DNA of 64,000 bases from the NCBI GenBank assembly GCA_949987565.1, contig OX465119.1, positions 8,100,194 to 8,164,193 on the forward strand. The letters run 5' to 3'. The translations under genes and the position numbers were made by a program. The notes below the pieces were generated by a model, which saw nothing but the letters and a program-made list of their open reading frames with translations, was not told the origin of the DNA and made no database searches. Below, one piece after another: positions 45,996 through 59,002 of the stretch (positions are counted from its first letter, which is position 1; each line of letters opens with the position of its first letter). This stretch comes from Luidia sarsii. Its lineage: Eukaryota > Echinodermata > Asteroidea > Paxillosida > Luidiidae.

Positions 45996-46148
45996 TGTCT
46001 GTGGGCCTTGTGGAGAGCGCGGCCAAGGACTGTTTCTTCGGTCCGCCACCCAAGCCCGAGGCCGGCAATCCCGACCCTCATCACTGGGTGAAGCAGGTCA
46101 TGGAGCAGGTACACAAGAACTGCCCGGGGAGACAGCCGACTACAAAGG
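45996..46148 (+). CDS. L4 lectin exon 2 (stalk), acceptor lacks pyrimidine tract
   Basis: 153 nt. The 27 nt pyrimidine-rich stretch present before this exon in L2, L3 and L5 is missing: 'caatgacatttgattccaag' runs straight into the exon. The loss lies between short 'catt' repeats. Donor 'gggtgagc' intact. Codons kept, with HHWVKQ and TTKG variants. Splicing efficiency is in doubt; skipping would leave the frame intact. Confidence 0.65.
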
Positions 46149-46586
46149 GTGAGCAATTTCCATGCTGAACATATCTGACTCTTGTCATTCTAATATCCAA
46201 ACAGATTCACTGTATAGGAATTTGTTTATAATTATAAAGAAACCAATATGTATACGGTGATAGTGCTTTATTTGAAATTCATAGTAGTGGAAGTATACTT
46301 TGTGAAAATACGAAGCAAAAGTGGACTGCGCTCGGACCATCACCCTTAATTGATATATTTTTTAGTGATGACAGAACTTTTCGATGAGCACAACATATTT
46401 TTCAAACAAACTAAGGAAGAGAAAACTGACAGGGAGCTTTTAAACAATTTGAAAACTAATTTTGATTTTTCTCTTGACCAATTCCAAGATCTAATGATTG
46501 TTTTCCCATTTGTTATGCCTTGTTTTATTAAGTTTTGCGAACATTTTTCCAAACATAATTCATAGAATTTCCTTTTCACATAACAG

Positions 46587-46811
46587 GGTTGTGTCCTTCT
46601 ACTTGGATCCAGTGGGAAGGAAACTGCTACAAAGCCACTGGTCAAGCCTTAGATTGGAACCAGGCAAGGGAGGAGTGTGTTCAGATGGGAGGCACGATGG
46701 TCGTACCCCAGTCTGAGAGCGAGACCCAATTTCTGCTTCAATTCATGCCTAAAGCGAGTGGTGAATATGGGGCGTGGATCTGGATCAACTGCAATGACAT
46801 ACAAGTGAACG
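46587..46811 (+). CDS. L4 lectin exon 3
   Basis: 225 nt, acceptor 'cataacag', donor 'ggtaagtc'. GLCPSTW (Leu for Val), ALDWNQAREEC (two changes from ALNWAQ), FMPKASGEYGAWIWINCND. Intact. Confidence 0.9.
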
Positions 46812-47783
46812 GTAAGTCTTACTCTTAGACTTAGGTTTTGTAAAGGGCCTACTCCGAGCTTTGCTTAAGCGTTTCGGACAATTCTAAGTCAAAGACAAAC
46901 GTTGCCAGAGTAACAGTTGAAAAGTACAAGACTGCACTGAAATAGTACAGACATTCAAACATTAAAAGAATGGCTTTGCAGATGGTATGTTGCCAGTATC
47001 ACGATAAGCACTACAATTGAAAACAAACGTGATCTGAAATTTTAACGTGTAGTAATCGTAGTGATCGCATCAGATCTGATCAGATCTTGAGAAAAGATAT
47101 AGCAAGAGTGTTGACCGGTGAAACATTTTTGAGATTAAAGAAATGTGTAGGACATAGGCAATGAATTGTCAATCGCAACCATTGCATGACATCTTATTAA
47201 ATCGTGAGAGAGCGGCTTGTAATCATGCTTCCAAATCGTGATCCGTCGTGGATAAGAAAACAACGACGCTTTGTAGAAGTTGAAGAAGCCATGAAGACCA
47301 TGGTCAGTGGGGCTCAATATAACCTTAGGGAGTTGGATAGTAACTGAAAACATGATCTGTCGATTTCGACCCTGAAAGACATCCCACCCACAATCGTATC
47401 CCATCGCAACAGAGCGCATCGGTTCGTAATGATCGTATTGGAACGTATCCGAACGTAACAGATCGTCCCAAATCACGGAACACGATTTTGATGGTAGTGT
47501 CAGATCGGGACCCGACCGTGAACTCAATCTTGACCTATCGGAATCCTATCGGAACGTAACTAATCGTAGGCCTACATCAACCAAGATCGCGACAAAGAGC
47601 ATCACCTTATCGCACCCAAGCTCACCAAATCGTACAATTTATTCATCGACTCCTATCCAAACGTCGAATTTCAGAGAAATCAACCAAACAAATCGACGAG
47701 CAGGTATATATACGATAGGTCATTCGTGTTATTCATAGGGCTTAGCAAATTCAATGACTTCTCTTTCATATTTTGATTGACAG
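46812..47783 (+). other. L4 intron 3 with interspersed repeat
   Basis: Near-identical to L3 intron 3; ATCGTA-rich repeat at about 47050-47700. No gene. Confidence 0.6.
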
Positions 47784-47980
47784 GCCATTGGGAGTGTGAG
47801 GAGTGGGAGACTGAGGTCACATTTACTGAGATGCCATGGTTTGATGGTCAACCCGATGACTATTATGGTCCTGCATCGCAAAACTGTGCAGCGCTTAGTG
47901 TCTGGAGAGACACATCGGGTAAATGGATTGATATCGCATGTGATTTGGAAAACTACACTGTGTGCAAGCAGCCCCTGTAG
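47784..47980 (+). CDS. L4 lectin exon 4
   Basis: 197 nt, acceptor 'gattgacag', stop TAG 47978-47980. Same protein as L1 and L3, with the QPD triplet. Full L4 product 224 aa (173 aa if exon 2 is skipped). Confidence 0.9.
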
Positions 47981-48004
47981 GTGGTTTCAACGAAAGTGCA
48001 CAAT

Positions 48005-50145
48005 GCTCGTAACCCATACTACAGTAACTATGTGGCTACATTTCCATTGACATTGCTATCCTGCGGGGACATAGATCCCAACCCGGGATCGGACGGCAAC
48101 GCCGATGATGAACGAGACGCTAGTTTGGAAACCATCGCAGCTGCAAAAGGCCTCGATCTAAATATTCGGTCACTTCTACCAACAAATGATGAAATTAAAC
48201 TGATGGTGCTGGAAACTAAATCACATGTGATTGGTATCGTAGAGACATGGTTAGACAACTCAATAACTGACCAGGAACTTAAAATAACTGACTATAAACT
48301 ATACAGGAACGATCGTCACCGTTGCGGTGGAGGTGTGGCTGTATAATTATATCAAAGACTCTGTTGAGGACAATATCATCTCATCCCAGTGCATGGACCA
48401 AATTAAGTCGACATGGTTAGAACTGAAGTTACCCTTTACCAGACCAGTAATTGTTGGCTGCATCTATCGTCCACTGAACAAACTGAACCAGACTGAGGCG
48501 CACCTTCAACAACTATCAAATGACTCAAATTATATCAAGTCCCACTAGGATAACCGATTATAGCTCCACCTGCATTAATCATATCTGGACAAATCGACCA
48601 CGCATGTACCGTTAATCTGCCTCGATTGACATTAGTGACCACTCACTTATATTTGCTGCTCCTGAATCCGTTAAATTTCCCAATCAAGAGAGATACATAA
48701 ATCACCTGAGAGAGTTACCATGGGACATACTTCACTTTGCTGAGGACCCTAACACAGCCTGGAACTTCTTCAATTGTATGTTTTTGGAACTTTGTAACAT
48801 GCATTGCACAATGAAGATACTGTGAGTGTCGTCAAAGAAGGCAGAGTGGATAACCGAGGAATACCTGGAACTGTGACGGAACTCACTGAAAGCCCGACGT
48901 CATGCCGACACATCTGAAAATGATATCACATTAGGCGAGCCAAGGCTTACCGAAATAGACTGAACAATCTTGCAATAAAACTGAATCGGCAGTATAATCA
49001 TGAAATTATGAGAAAGACTCCTGTAATCTTTGGAACATTTTGAAAGGCATTATACCCAGTAAGAAAAGTACTCAAGCCTTTACAGACGTATTGGATACAA
49101 AGACAAGTGATAATCTGGCTACTGTTTTCAATGAACACTTTGCAAATGCTGGACAATCTCAAGACGACCTTTTTGACCTAATACCTGAAACCAATTTCAA
49201 CAATTCTGATGTTACAATGGATGGTTCTCTGAACTTTAGCTTTATCCCAGTTTATGCTTTTCCGGTACTGAAACTCCTCAAGAAAATTCCTACTGGGAAA
49301 GCCTACAAAATCCAAGAGTATGTTGATTGGATCGACTCAACCACTGGCTACAATCCAGCAGCCGTCAATGAACATTCTTTTTAACGATGTTGCTCTTGAA
49401 CAAACTTGTTGTATGAAGTATCTCGGTGTTTACATAGATCAAAATCTCAAATGGACTGAACACCTATATTTGATCAGCTCCACAATATCCAAGCGCAATG
49501 GTGTCCTGAACCATGTTAAAAAGATTCTTCACACAAAAACGTTGAATCTTATTGTTAAGTCAATTATTTTCCCCCTTATTGATTACTGTGATAATTATTG
49601 TTTGGACCAACGCTGCTGAAACGCATATTCAAAATATTGACAAACTTCTCAACAGGGCAGGGCGAATTGTTTGAAATGCTCCATATATAGAACATCCACT
49701 AGGGACATATTTAATCGCCAGGGCTGGAACACTCTACATGAACGAAGAGAATTACATCTTATCACAATGGTTTATAAACGCTTAGCAGGTTTGGTTACAA
49801 CTTATATTGAGGTCAATTTCACTAGGGTCAACGAACATCGCACAAGATCAAGCATTAATGGGAATGTTGTACTACCACTTCCTAGAACTAAAGCTGGTAG
49901 AAATACCTTTCAATATCGTGGTGCTCAAGCCTGGAATAACATTCCCGCTGTGTTAAAAAATCCTTTTCCCACATCAGTCCAAAGCTTTGTTAACCAATTT
50001 CAACTATTGTATGGAATGTAATTCTTTAAAATGTAAACTATTTAACTGTTTTTAAAGTTTGTTATTAAACTGTTTGTTCTTATGTTACTGGGACCCATGG
50101 GAGATCAGTGCTTAGCAAGCACTAAATTGGACACTCTTTTTAAAA
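48005..50145 (+). mobile_element. CR1-like LINE remnant (copy 4, L4)
   Basis: Same site as copies 1 and 3. 2A-like motif at 48065-48088. Endonuclease region keeps the more canonical RCGGGVAVY where copies 1 and 3 read RCDGDAAVY. The RT core deletion is identical to copy 1. The C-terminal part is more intact (49671-50021: RAGLV-type VYKRLAGL, RGAQAWNNIPAVLK), keeping 10 nt lost in copies 1 and 3. Confidence 0.8.
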
Positions 50146-51320
50146 TCTCATTGATTGACACTTGTCAAATACAAATCATTCAAGTTTGTGTTGAATTTGT
50201 CATAGACAGAAAACGAAGTATCATGGTGTATCAATTTTGTTTCTTTTCAATCACGATAGATTGTATTGTATAGGAATTTAAGAGTTGACGATGGCAGTGA
50301 CCTTCAGGGATAGCTTGGTTAAAAGATGAATGGAGATTAAGACTCGATTCCAGATTTCGGGGAAGGGCATTCGATTGGTTCATAAATATGTAGAAAAGTC
50401 AAAGGCTGCAACGTGTGAAAGCAGGGACAGGAGGAAGACACACGTTCAAAAATCCCGACTCTCGAAACAAGAATGAAATTCAACCGAGTTGGCCTAAAAC
50501 GCCAGGTTAAGGTATAGGAAAGAAGAATAAAATAAATACCAAACATCCACTTTGCGTCTAAACCTTATTCAATGATGTATGTGAAATGTAGCACTATGTA
50601 TTGTGGAGATATTGAAAATAAAATTTTAATTATGTTGACCAATATATGTGAAATATACCTGATGTAGTTTTGTGTCGTCTTGAATACTTGGCACATACAA
50701 TGATTCTTCAAATCAGGAGTTCAGATGGGTATTGAAACACGTAAGTGCTCATGCCAAACCACAGTTTAGGACTGTAAGCCATGTTTCAATAAAATCTGAA
50801 ATTCATTTGCAAAGTCCACCGAAATCAGCAGGGAAAGCACCCAACGCCTGTAAGCAAATGAGCGAAGAACTGATAATATGCAAAGCAGAGGATAGAACAG
50901 ATGTACATGAACCCAGTGCTGAGAGCTGAGAACATGTTGGCAGACAGGAACACTCACTGTACTAGGTAAAGGAAACTAGACAAAGGTACGTGGCTTATGG
51001 AAAAGAAGAACAAGACATATTGTCCACCATGCCACAAGTGTTTTTTCTATAAAAGGGGGCTTCTTCATCCAAATCTTCAGACCGAAAGGAACTTCATCGT
51101 CGAGGAAATTGAAGCTTTACATAATGATTACCAACTTGTTTTGATGTTTTGGAACCGAAAGCATACGAGCACATTTAAGAGAGATATACATGTACGTAAT
51201 ACACGTGTAGTTGTAAGGCTCTAGAGATATCAAAGAATTATAGTAAACGGTAATAAATATTTGTGAGATCCTTTTGTAGCAATTACCGCGTGTTTAGCGT
51301 TACGCACGTATACTGCTGTT
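50146..51320 (+). repeat. L4 3' flank and degenerate spacer monomer
   Basis: Homologous to 4161-5080 followed by 6155-6416. The stretch equivalent to about 5081-6154 (TC tract and 260 bp sub-repeats) is absent. No gene. Confidence 0.65.
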
Positions 51321-51373
51321 ACCAAAAAAAGTAAGGTGATATACAAAAATGTTGCAAACTGCTTACTGACTAA

Positions 51374-51610
51374 AATTACCAAAAAGTAAATCTCAAAAAA
51401 CGAATCTATGGCCATAGGTCTACCATCAAAACCGGTAAAATGGACACCCCTGTTGGGTATCACTTCGATCTCCCTGATCATTCGATATCAGATATGAGTG
51501 TACTGGGCATAGAATCACTTGGTCACCGTAGTAATGCTGTCCGTCTGTGGATGAAGCATCTTCGGACTATTCAACCACATGGTCTCAACATCCAGGAGGG
51601 TAATGACTAA
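51374..51610 (+). pseudogene. GIY-YIG-like endonuclease C-terminal fragment
   Basis: Open 78 codons after a stop: LKKRIYGHRSTIKTGK, TPVGYHFDLPDHSI, then WMKHLRTIQPHGLN. The R-x3-H core and the TPVG.HF block resemble the endonuclease end of Penelope-like reverse transcriptases. The GIY and YIG motifs would lie upstream and are lost by truncation. Confidence 0.6.
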
Positions 51611-51885
51611 CACCATGCAGCTTTCTGATAATCCTTCTTTTGTGTTCAGTCTTTCACACTTCTCTCTTTGATCTTTCCCCCTATTGTCACTAATTCCTAC
51701 CCCACTCCTTGCCCTTCTCTTTGATCTTTCCCCCCTCCTCTCACTAATCTCTACCCCACCGCTTGCCCTTCCCTTTGATCTCTCCCTACCAGCTTCACTC
51801 TTTGTCCTTTGTTTCTCATCCGTGTCCTATTCACTCTCTCCCCCCTGCCTTCGTGTACATGTATCTGTTTTGTCCTTGTCACTCT

Positions 51886-51924
51886 GCCTTTGAGAAAGGT
51901 CCCGCTAGGATCGAAACGTCAGGC
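51886..51924 (+). ncRNA. Hammerhead ribozyme relic
   Basis: Stem I GCCT/AGGC (51886-51889, 51921-51924), core TTGAGAA in place of CTGANGA, stem II GGTCC/GGATC, then GAAAC-GTC with a two-pair, loopless stem III and the expected cleavage after GTC. Two conserved core bases (C3 and G8) are changed, so it is probably inactive. Confidence 0.5.
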
Positions 51925-51952
51925 CCACTAAATTTTAGACCAAAAAAAGTAA

Positions 51953-52849
51953 ACATTTCTGTGTAACCGTAATCATATAGATATATACATGTAACCTTAT
52001 ACAACCTAACTTTCATGTGCACGGCAACGTGTGTTTCCGACACCTAAGGACTAATTGGATTTCCTTGCCTTCTACGATAGGAATCTCTCAGCTGAGATGC
52101 AGGTATCATCCTAAGACATCAAATGTTAAGGGAATTAGGTGTATTACCTGAGGGTAAGATGGGGGATCTAGTTCTGAATTTGCCATTACTGTTAAGTCGA
52201 CTCTTAACAGATGAAGTTGGCTATGACTTACGGGTAGGAGATATCTCTCTTTCTACAGCAGTGGTGTTGGGCAACAATTAACCACACAGATGTAAGGGTG
52301 TGTAGAAATTGCGTGCAATTCACAGTCTGTTGAGGCTAGTCCTTGGCATTATCGATATAGTGCGGATGCTGATGAAATGGAGAAGTTGATGAATGTCTAG
52401 CAATTAATTGGTGCTTGCATGAAAGCCATTGCACAATTATACATGCACATATCAGTGGCGGGAGAGGCTTGAAATGACACTTAATATTAACAGCGGCACC
52501 GACTGGCATGTCAATTGCAGTAATTACAATCACTCTACTAAATTACCTCCTCCTTATATAGAGGATTTAGTCACGTTGAATTTACCGAATTAAACAAATT
52601 ATGTTTGTTGCGAATGACCAAGTCTACGTAGTTTTAGGTGACACGTCATGGAAATACACTGCTGGAAAAGGGGGTGGAACCAATTGAGGTGGTCAGTACT
52701 GGCATCGTCTGTGCTTAGTGGGAGACGTGCCATACTGAAGCACTGCGCGGCGAAGCAGACACCGAATACATGCAGCATCGCATGGTGGCCACGTTGAACG
52801 TGTAACCACTGTTAGCGCCTTCATAGCATCGGCCAGTCTGGTCCTTATC
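51953..52849 (+). promoter_or_regulatory. 5' flank and presumed 5' UTR of L5
   Basis: Matches 6430-7332. Contains the TATA-like 'ttatatagag' near 52554 and the conserved last 170 nt. No gene inside. Confidence 0.4.
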
Positions 52850-52949
52850 ATGATGATTGGACACACTACTGGTCAGGACGGCAAAGGTGTGGTCGCAATT
52901 CAAAGTGTGAGCTCCCACAAGTTCTGGGCAGTGTTTCTACTCCTTTTCG
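52850..52949 (+). CDS. L5 lectin exon 1
   Basis: Same protein as L2 and L3 exon 1; donor 'cggtaagttc'. Intron 1 is 5900 nt and holds the DNA-transposon-like element and the TTAA MITE. Confidence 0.7.
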
Positions 52950-53261
52950 GTAAGTTCCCGTCTCTGTCCTTATTTCGATTCATGATTCATGCTGGCAATC
53001 AGTGGGAGGGAATCATTCTGATGTTGCAAACCCAAAGACTAGTACGCCAAAATGTGAATGCCAAATAGTCATACCAAACGAATTCGGTAATACACAAAAA
53101 CCATTTTCAAACTTCTTGGTGACGAGAAAAAACCTGAAATATACCTAACATCAGGGCCCGACGTTTCAATCCTCGCACGACTTTTCTGATACAGATGTCT
53201 CAGGCAGATGCTGGGTTGAATGGTCAGATGACTGCCTATCGGGATTAAAGGTCACTCTATC

Positions 53262-53515
53262 CGTCCATCCGTTTGTTGGTCGGTGGTTGGATCGGTGACT
53301 GGGTGGGTGGCTGGGTTTTTTGGAAGGTGGATCAGCGGATGGGTGCAGGGTCAGTTGGTGGATGGGGTGATGGTGATGGTTTGGTTGGGTGGATGGGTAG
53401 GTCTTTGTTGCGATAGGTGCGAGGGTTCTGGTTAGGAGGTTGGGATTGATTAGAGGTTGGGATTGATTAGAGGTAGGTTGGCCGGTGGATCTGTTGGCTT
53501 ATCGGACCGAAACGT
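53262..53515 (+). repeat. G-rich minisatellite in L5 intron 1
   Basis: As in L2, with an extra 'ggttgggattgattagag' unit duplicated near 53440-53475. Confidence 0.65.
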
Positions 53516-54463
53516 CAATTCCTTTCCCTTAAAGATGTGATAAGCACACCATCATGTGCCGTGCAAAAAAATTCACGTTAAATAATAGTTTTCAACTGAT
53601 ATACATAGAGTTGAACAAACCTCTCTCTTATGTCATTAAACCAGTACAATTTGGCGTTGTGGTAGTGCTTTTTCCACCATCCGCCGGGGCACTAAATTCA
53701 TCAAAATCCGTCAATAAGGTTAGCAGAAAATTTAGGCAAAAATGAGTCGTCTTTTATGGAGATGAGAAATGCACAGTTTCGACAAGATAGTATATCTGCA
53801 TGGAGCTCTATGATTTTCTGCCTTTTAACTAGAATTGGTACACCTCGGTATCAATTCTGCGCTTAGTCGGATGCGTAACGACGTGTATTGTACACCACAT
53901 TATTTTAGTCTTATATCCAATGCCCTTCTCTTAAACTCGGATCATACTCGACTCCGAGCAACGAGGATGCGCTGCTGAACGTAGTGTACATACTCAACTA
54001 TCAAACATCAAACGGACTTCGGTTTGCATCTTCACCGAGTTACGTGAGTAACTGGTATAGTCGAATGCTGCACACTTAACCACCAGAATTCCCAAGAGTG
54101 CAGTACATTTACAGCAAATGCACAGTACATGTAAATATACATTGAGGACATGAACCGGGACTATATTGCACTGGCGGAAGTGGACTACGTTCTCGTGCCA
54201 TACTGACCGATGTACATTTGCATCATTCGTGGAAATGCATGCCGGGCGTGCCACGCGTATAGCCCATGCTATCCACGCAGTGCACAGTAAAAAGACCAAT
54301 CAGGGAATGGAACGCAACTTCCTTAATGCTTTGACGAAAACGTAAACAACCATGGAATTAATATCCCCCAAACACTGAAAAAGACAAAGAAGCAATTGAT
54401 AGCACACTTACGCCTTCTTACAAAGCCATTTTTTTTATAATGGTGCAGGAAAACATTAGGCCT

Positions 54464-57452
54464 GTAGGGTAAAGTGGGGTAACTGGGACACTTAAGAACA
54501 TAATCAGTTGCAGTTTGTAGACTAAAACTTAACATTTCAAATCTCAAAAAAGTTTCTTTGCTTCATTAGCATGTATTAAACATACTTTGACCACAACTAT
54601 AACAATTTTTTTTAGGGGGAATAAGGGGTCAAAATATAATGACCTATGGCTGTCCTATTTACCCCAACACAACAGGGTAAGCAGGACACTTAAACACACA
54701 TATAAACATACTAGTTAGAGCAAAATAAATGCATAATGATGGGTTTATTTCATTTTACATCAATAACATGATTATCTGAACATATCAATTGTTAATTTAA
54801 AAAAGGTACAGTAATCTTGAAACTATTTTGTTCTTTTTTTCGGATGCTGATTTTCCTATAATTTTCTCTTACTATGCTACCATGAAAAGAAATTCTTCAA
54901 TGGCTATGGTTAAGACAACAATTTAGTTTTCATGAATGCGCTCCAAAGAAACATTTTTTTAGGAGGCAAATATATACACACAAGCAAATGCATACAGTTC
55001 ATTAGTTTAGCTAAATAGTCCAATGCACGACTCATGGAACCATTCCTCACACTCAATGCACTACCACCAGTCTTCTTTGTCTTCCTCATCAACAGTGTGA
55101 TAACCATCACAAAATTCACAGTAGTTTTCAGTGCTTTCTGGGTCTACATGAGGAGTTCTTTAGTGTTCTTAGTGTCATTTTTTAAGTGCAACAGGTATCA
55201 GTCGCATTCTGCGTATCAGTCGCATCCTGCCTGACGTGATTGAAGCGGTTTCTTTCCGGTATGCTCTTCCATCTCAAGTGCAAGCTTGCACACAAATTAT
55301 AGTCCGATGCCCAAACCTTTGCTTGCTAAAACTTTGATGCTAAAACGGCGAAGATCTGTGGCTGGCTAGCTAGAAACTCTCTGTACCTCTGATGATCTTA
55401 AAACGGTAGACTTCGGTACACATTACTGCTTGGAGCCTCTCCATCTCCTAATCGGCTATCACTCAGTTACAGCTTCATAAGCCCAGAGCATTGATTCTCA
55501 GTCCACTTGCTTTCCTTCGGTGTCCATTTTTGCTTCACGTGGCATAGTAGACCTGTTAAGTATAAATAAATAACCAATCATTCAAAATTATTACCCAAAT
55601 TAAAGAAAAAGAATGCAAAAAAGTCAACATGAGCAAATTATGACATTACCGATACCTTTTATAATTCAACAATAAAAAAATGAGCATTTTAAATGAACAT
55701 TTATATGTCACAGTTACCCCGTTGAGGTATGTCCCACTGATCCCATTGCGTAAAATTAACACATTGAAATTTTAATAGTTTTTGTATAATGGATTAAAAC
55801 AAACACATTCCATGGGTGGTAAAGTGATAGCAGCAATTTATAGCAGGAGATAAACACTTCATTCTGGTCATTGGAGTACAAAACAACCAATATAACATGA
55901 CCAAAATTGCAACATGTGCGCACTCTTCATTAATTCAAAATGGCCGCCAGTTGTCCATTGTTACTGGCATTCTAAAATTACGATTTTTCACAAGCAATAA
56001 TCATTGAAAATGTTGAACATCCATTGTTATGTGAATCTGGGAAGCTATTTTCTTTCTTAGATTTTTCATGATTCTATGAATACATTTGTAAATGGAAAAA
56101 AAAAGGTAATAGAAAGCCTCTCTGATAATGATAGGCTAATAATTCCTGAAACAATTAGCAATGACACCTTAAGGCCCTGACACATTTGATCATGAAATTA
56201 CAATGTACCTTTGAAACCATATGGTTAATTTAGTGCAGTACTACTTTTGGTTACAAACAGCATGAAATAAACACCTCAAAGGTCTCTTTTCTTTGAAAAA
56301 AAAAACCAAACCCCTAGCCCACATTTGCTCTTCTCAACAAAAATATTAGTATTTTGGGAGTCAGGTCAAAGGGCACTCGGGTGAACGGCGAAATACTCGT
56401 CTTAGAGGCATAAACACGGAAAAACAAAGCTGAAAACTGGTCACGTGGATTGCATGCACTGTGACCACTCGTATTTTAAATTTCTTTCAAGATCAGCATC
56501 CAAAATCTTTCAAGATCTTTCAAGCCTATGTAAATCAGTACACAAACTAGTGTAAACTTAACTAGAGATATATGTCTGTTCTCAAACAGAACATAACGCT
56601 TTTCCGCATCTGGTTCTCTTAAAGAAAATTGACATCAACGTGGTTCGAACCCGTAACCTCCATTCCTACCCCAAAACGCACGTGCATATTTTATGCACAA
56701 AGTCTATGGGACTTCATTATATTTTTCAAAAAAACTTAATAATTCTGAACAAAGGTCAATTACTTCCAAACTCAGGATTTAGAATGTCTAGCCCATTAGC
56801 TAAATGCCCACAAAATTTCCAGAAAATTGACCTTTGGCAAATATGTGTTATAAAAACACCCATTTTGATGACGTCACGATTGCGTCATGGCATTTTTGCC
56901 CTGGAGGGTGTTTCTAAACTACATCCCCAATAGATATATAAAAAAAAACTTACTCCATTTCCAAAATATGCTCAATTATATCTTAAAAGTTCATGACCTC
57001 ATTGATATTCATGAGATTACGTCACGATCAAATACAGGAAATTTTTTTGATACACCTTTTCCCAACTAAGATATAGTGCAAAATTGAAACCAAACAAAAT
57101 TGCATTTTTTCTTTTATTTGAGTTTGAAATATGCCCCTTTAAAGTGCTGTCACGTGGCACGTGGTGACGTCATGAAGTTTTCAAGACAAATGTGCTATTT
57201 TGGCATTTTGGAGAAATCTTTCAAGCTTTATGCCTTTTTCAGATTTTTTTTAAAGTTTTCAAGATGGGTCTCAATCGTTCAAGACCTTGAAAGATCTTTC
57301 AAGCGGTGGCAACGCTGATTGCGTGTGGTTGTTGGCACGACACAGACTTCTTTACTCAACTAAAGAATGTTTGCTTGCAAAATTACATAGACAAAACATA
57401 AACTTGTCCCAGTTACCCAAGTGTCCAAGTTTTATACCCATTCTACCCTACG
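54464..57452. mobile_element. DNA-transposon-like element, uninterrupted copy
   Basis: About 2.99 kb colinear with the L2 copy but without Ngaro-1. Ends 'gtagggtaaagtggggta' and 'ttctaccctac'. It supplies the empty site 'ggttaatttagtgcag' at 56224-56239. Zinc-finger relic on the minus strand at 55016-55131 with the same in-frame stop as in L2, so decay preceded the segmental duplication. Confidence 0.55.
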
Positions 57453-57964
57453 TTGCTGTCGATCTTCCGCGTCCCCGCCATTCTCGTGGCCAGAAGCTTC
57501 ACCCTTCATCAAACTTTCTTTTCCTGGCCTTGGGTGTATTCAGGTTCGAACTGATACGGCAAAATCTATTCCGATTCCTCGTCAACTGAAAATTATGAAT
57601 ATGACATCTGATCGCTGTTATGATCGGAAACAACACCGACACGTCGCCGCTTCAGACTGACATGATACCATAGCACGCTGTTGTATGTATGGTCGGGAAC
57701 AGTAAACAGTCGCCGGCTAAAGGACTCAGTTTAGTGACGTCTCTTTCAGTTTTTTTGCTTTTACTCATAGTAGTCGGCGGAATAGGGTCGTGAAAATATC
57801 ATTGTTAACATATTTACTCGCATTGCAGAACTATGCAGCTGTGTTTTCTGGATAAATATAGGTCTGTTGTATGTGTTGATGCATATATAAAAAAAACCAG
57901 CACGGCACATCCTCTTGAAGATAAATCATTGAACCATTTGGTGCACTTCCATTTTACATTCCTG

Positions 57965-58603
57965 TTAAAGGGTACCTGTAATAGAAATAATTATAATTTC
58001 AAGAAAACCATTGTAAGACTTAATAAAGGCAAAACCATTTCACAAACTCAACAATTTTAATGTCTATCCCGTAAATAGCGACCGTAAAAAGGAAAAAAAA
58101 ATGGCACGCCCCGCCCACAAAAAAAATCTCTTTTGCGCGCGGGCCAAAAGAGAATGTGATGACGAAATCGGCAGTACAATGTTGCACGATGGATTGCACA
58201 CATACACGTATATTTTACGCGCGTCTAAAAGGAAAACATGGCAGATCCAGTGAATAAGTTATTTCGGCACGCGGTAGTGAAAAAAGCGTAATACAATAAT
58301 TATGTCGATATTATCACGGTGAGCACTTATATGACAACCCATAACGCGTACAAAAGGTCAGCTAAAGCCAAAGTGCAAAGGTCGTGCACACAGCGTTCTG
58401 TTTTCTGCAGGTGACGTCACGGGGTTACGCCGCTCGCTGTTGCAATTTTTCGGGTTGAAAAGTTGGGTGCAGTTTTCTGTCGAGAATCTTGCTGTTTTCT
58501 CAAAAATAGGATTAATATATTTTAAAACAAACTGACGCAGGGTAGTTCATACTCTCTCTGATCGGTTACACATATTTTTCTTTTTATTTCAGGTACCCTT
58601 TAA
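57965..58603. mobile_element. TTAA-flanked MITE, copy in L5 intron 1
   Basis: Element 57969-58599, TTAA on both sides, same inverted ends 'agggtacctg' / 'caggtaccct'. About 631 bp. Orthologous to the L2 insertion. Confidence 0.8.
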
Positions 58604-58849
58604 GATCATTTTAGTATTTCGCAAAAGGGATTTTCAAACTATTGAATCATTTGGTATAATTGCAATTTTACATTCCCGTTAACATCATTTTAGTGTTTCG
58701 CAAAAGATGTTTCAAAACTGAAAAGGGGTGAAACTCTGTTCTTTGCAAACTAAAGTAAAGAAGGGGAGCAATAATTGAGATAAAGATATTGAGGTCCTAA
58801 ATCAATGACATTCTCCTTCTTTCCCTCCCTGCTTCCATTTGATTCCAAG

Positions 58850-59002
58850 TGTCTGTGGGCCTTGTGGAGAGCGCGGCCAAGGACTGTTTCTTCGGTCCGC
58901 CACCCAAGCCCGAGGCCGGCAATCCCGACCCTCATCACTGGATGAAGCAGGTCATGGAGCAAGTACGCAAGAACTGCCCGGGGAGACAGCCGACTACAAA
59001 TG
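58850..59002 (+). CDS. L5 lectin exon 2 (stalk)
   Basis: 153 nt with full polypyrimidine tract and acceptor 'gattccaag', donor 'ggtgagca'. Protein identical to L2 exon 2. Confidence 0.74.

Larger units (their letters stand above)
51321..51952 (+). mobile_element. Penelope-like retroelement, 5'-truncated 3' fragment
   Basis: Insert 51335-51938 flanked by a 14 nt target duplication 'accaaaaaaagtaa' (51321-51334, 51939-51952). The paralogous empty site is at 6417-6429. Order: C-terminal GIY-YIG-like coding fragment (51374-51610), pyrimidine-rich tail with about 56 bp tandem repeats ('ctttgatctttccccc', about 51665-51785), hammerhead-like motif (51886-51924). Hammerhead motifs in Penelope-like elements are known from the literature; the assignment combines both signals. 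Confidence 0.7.
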
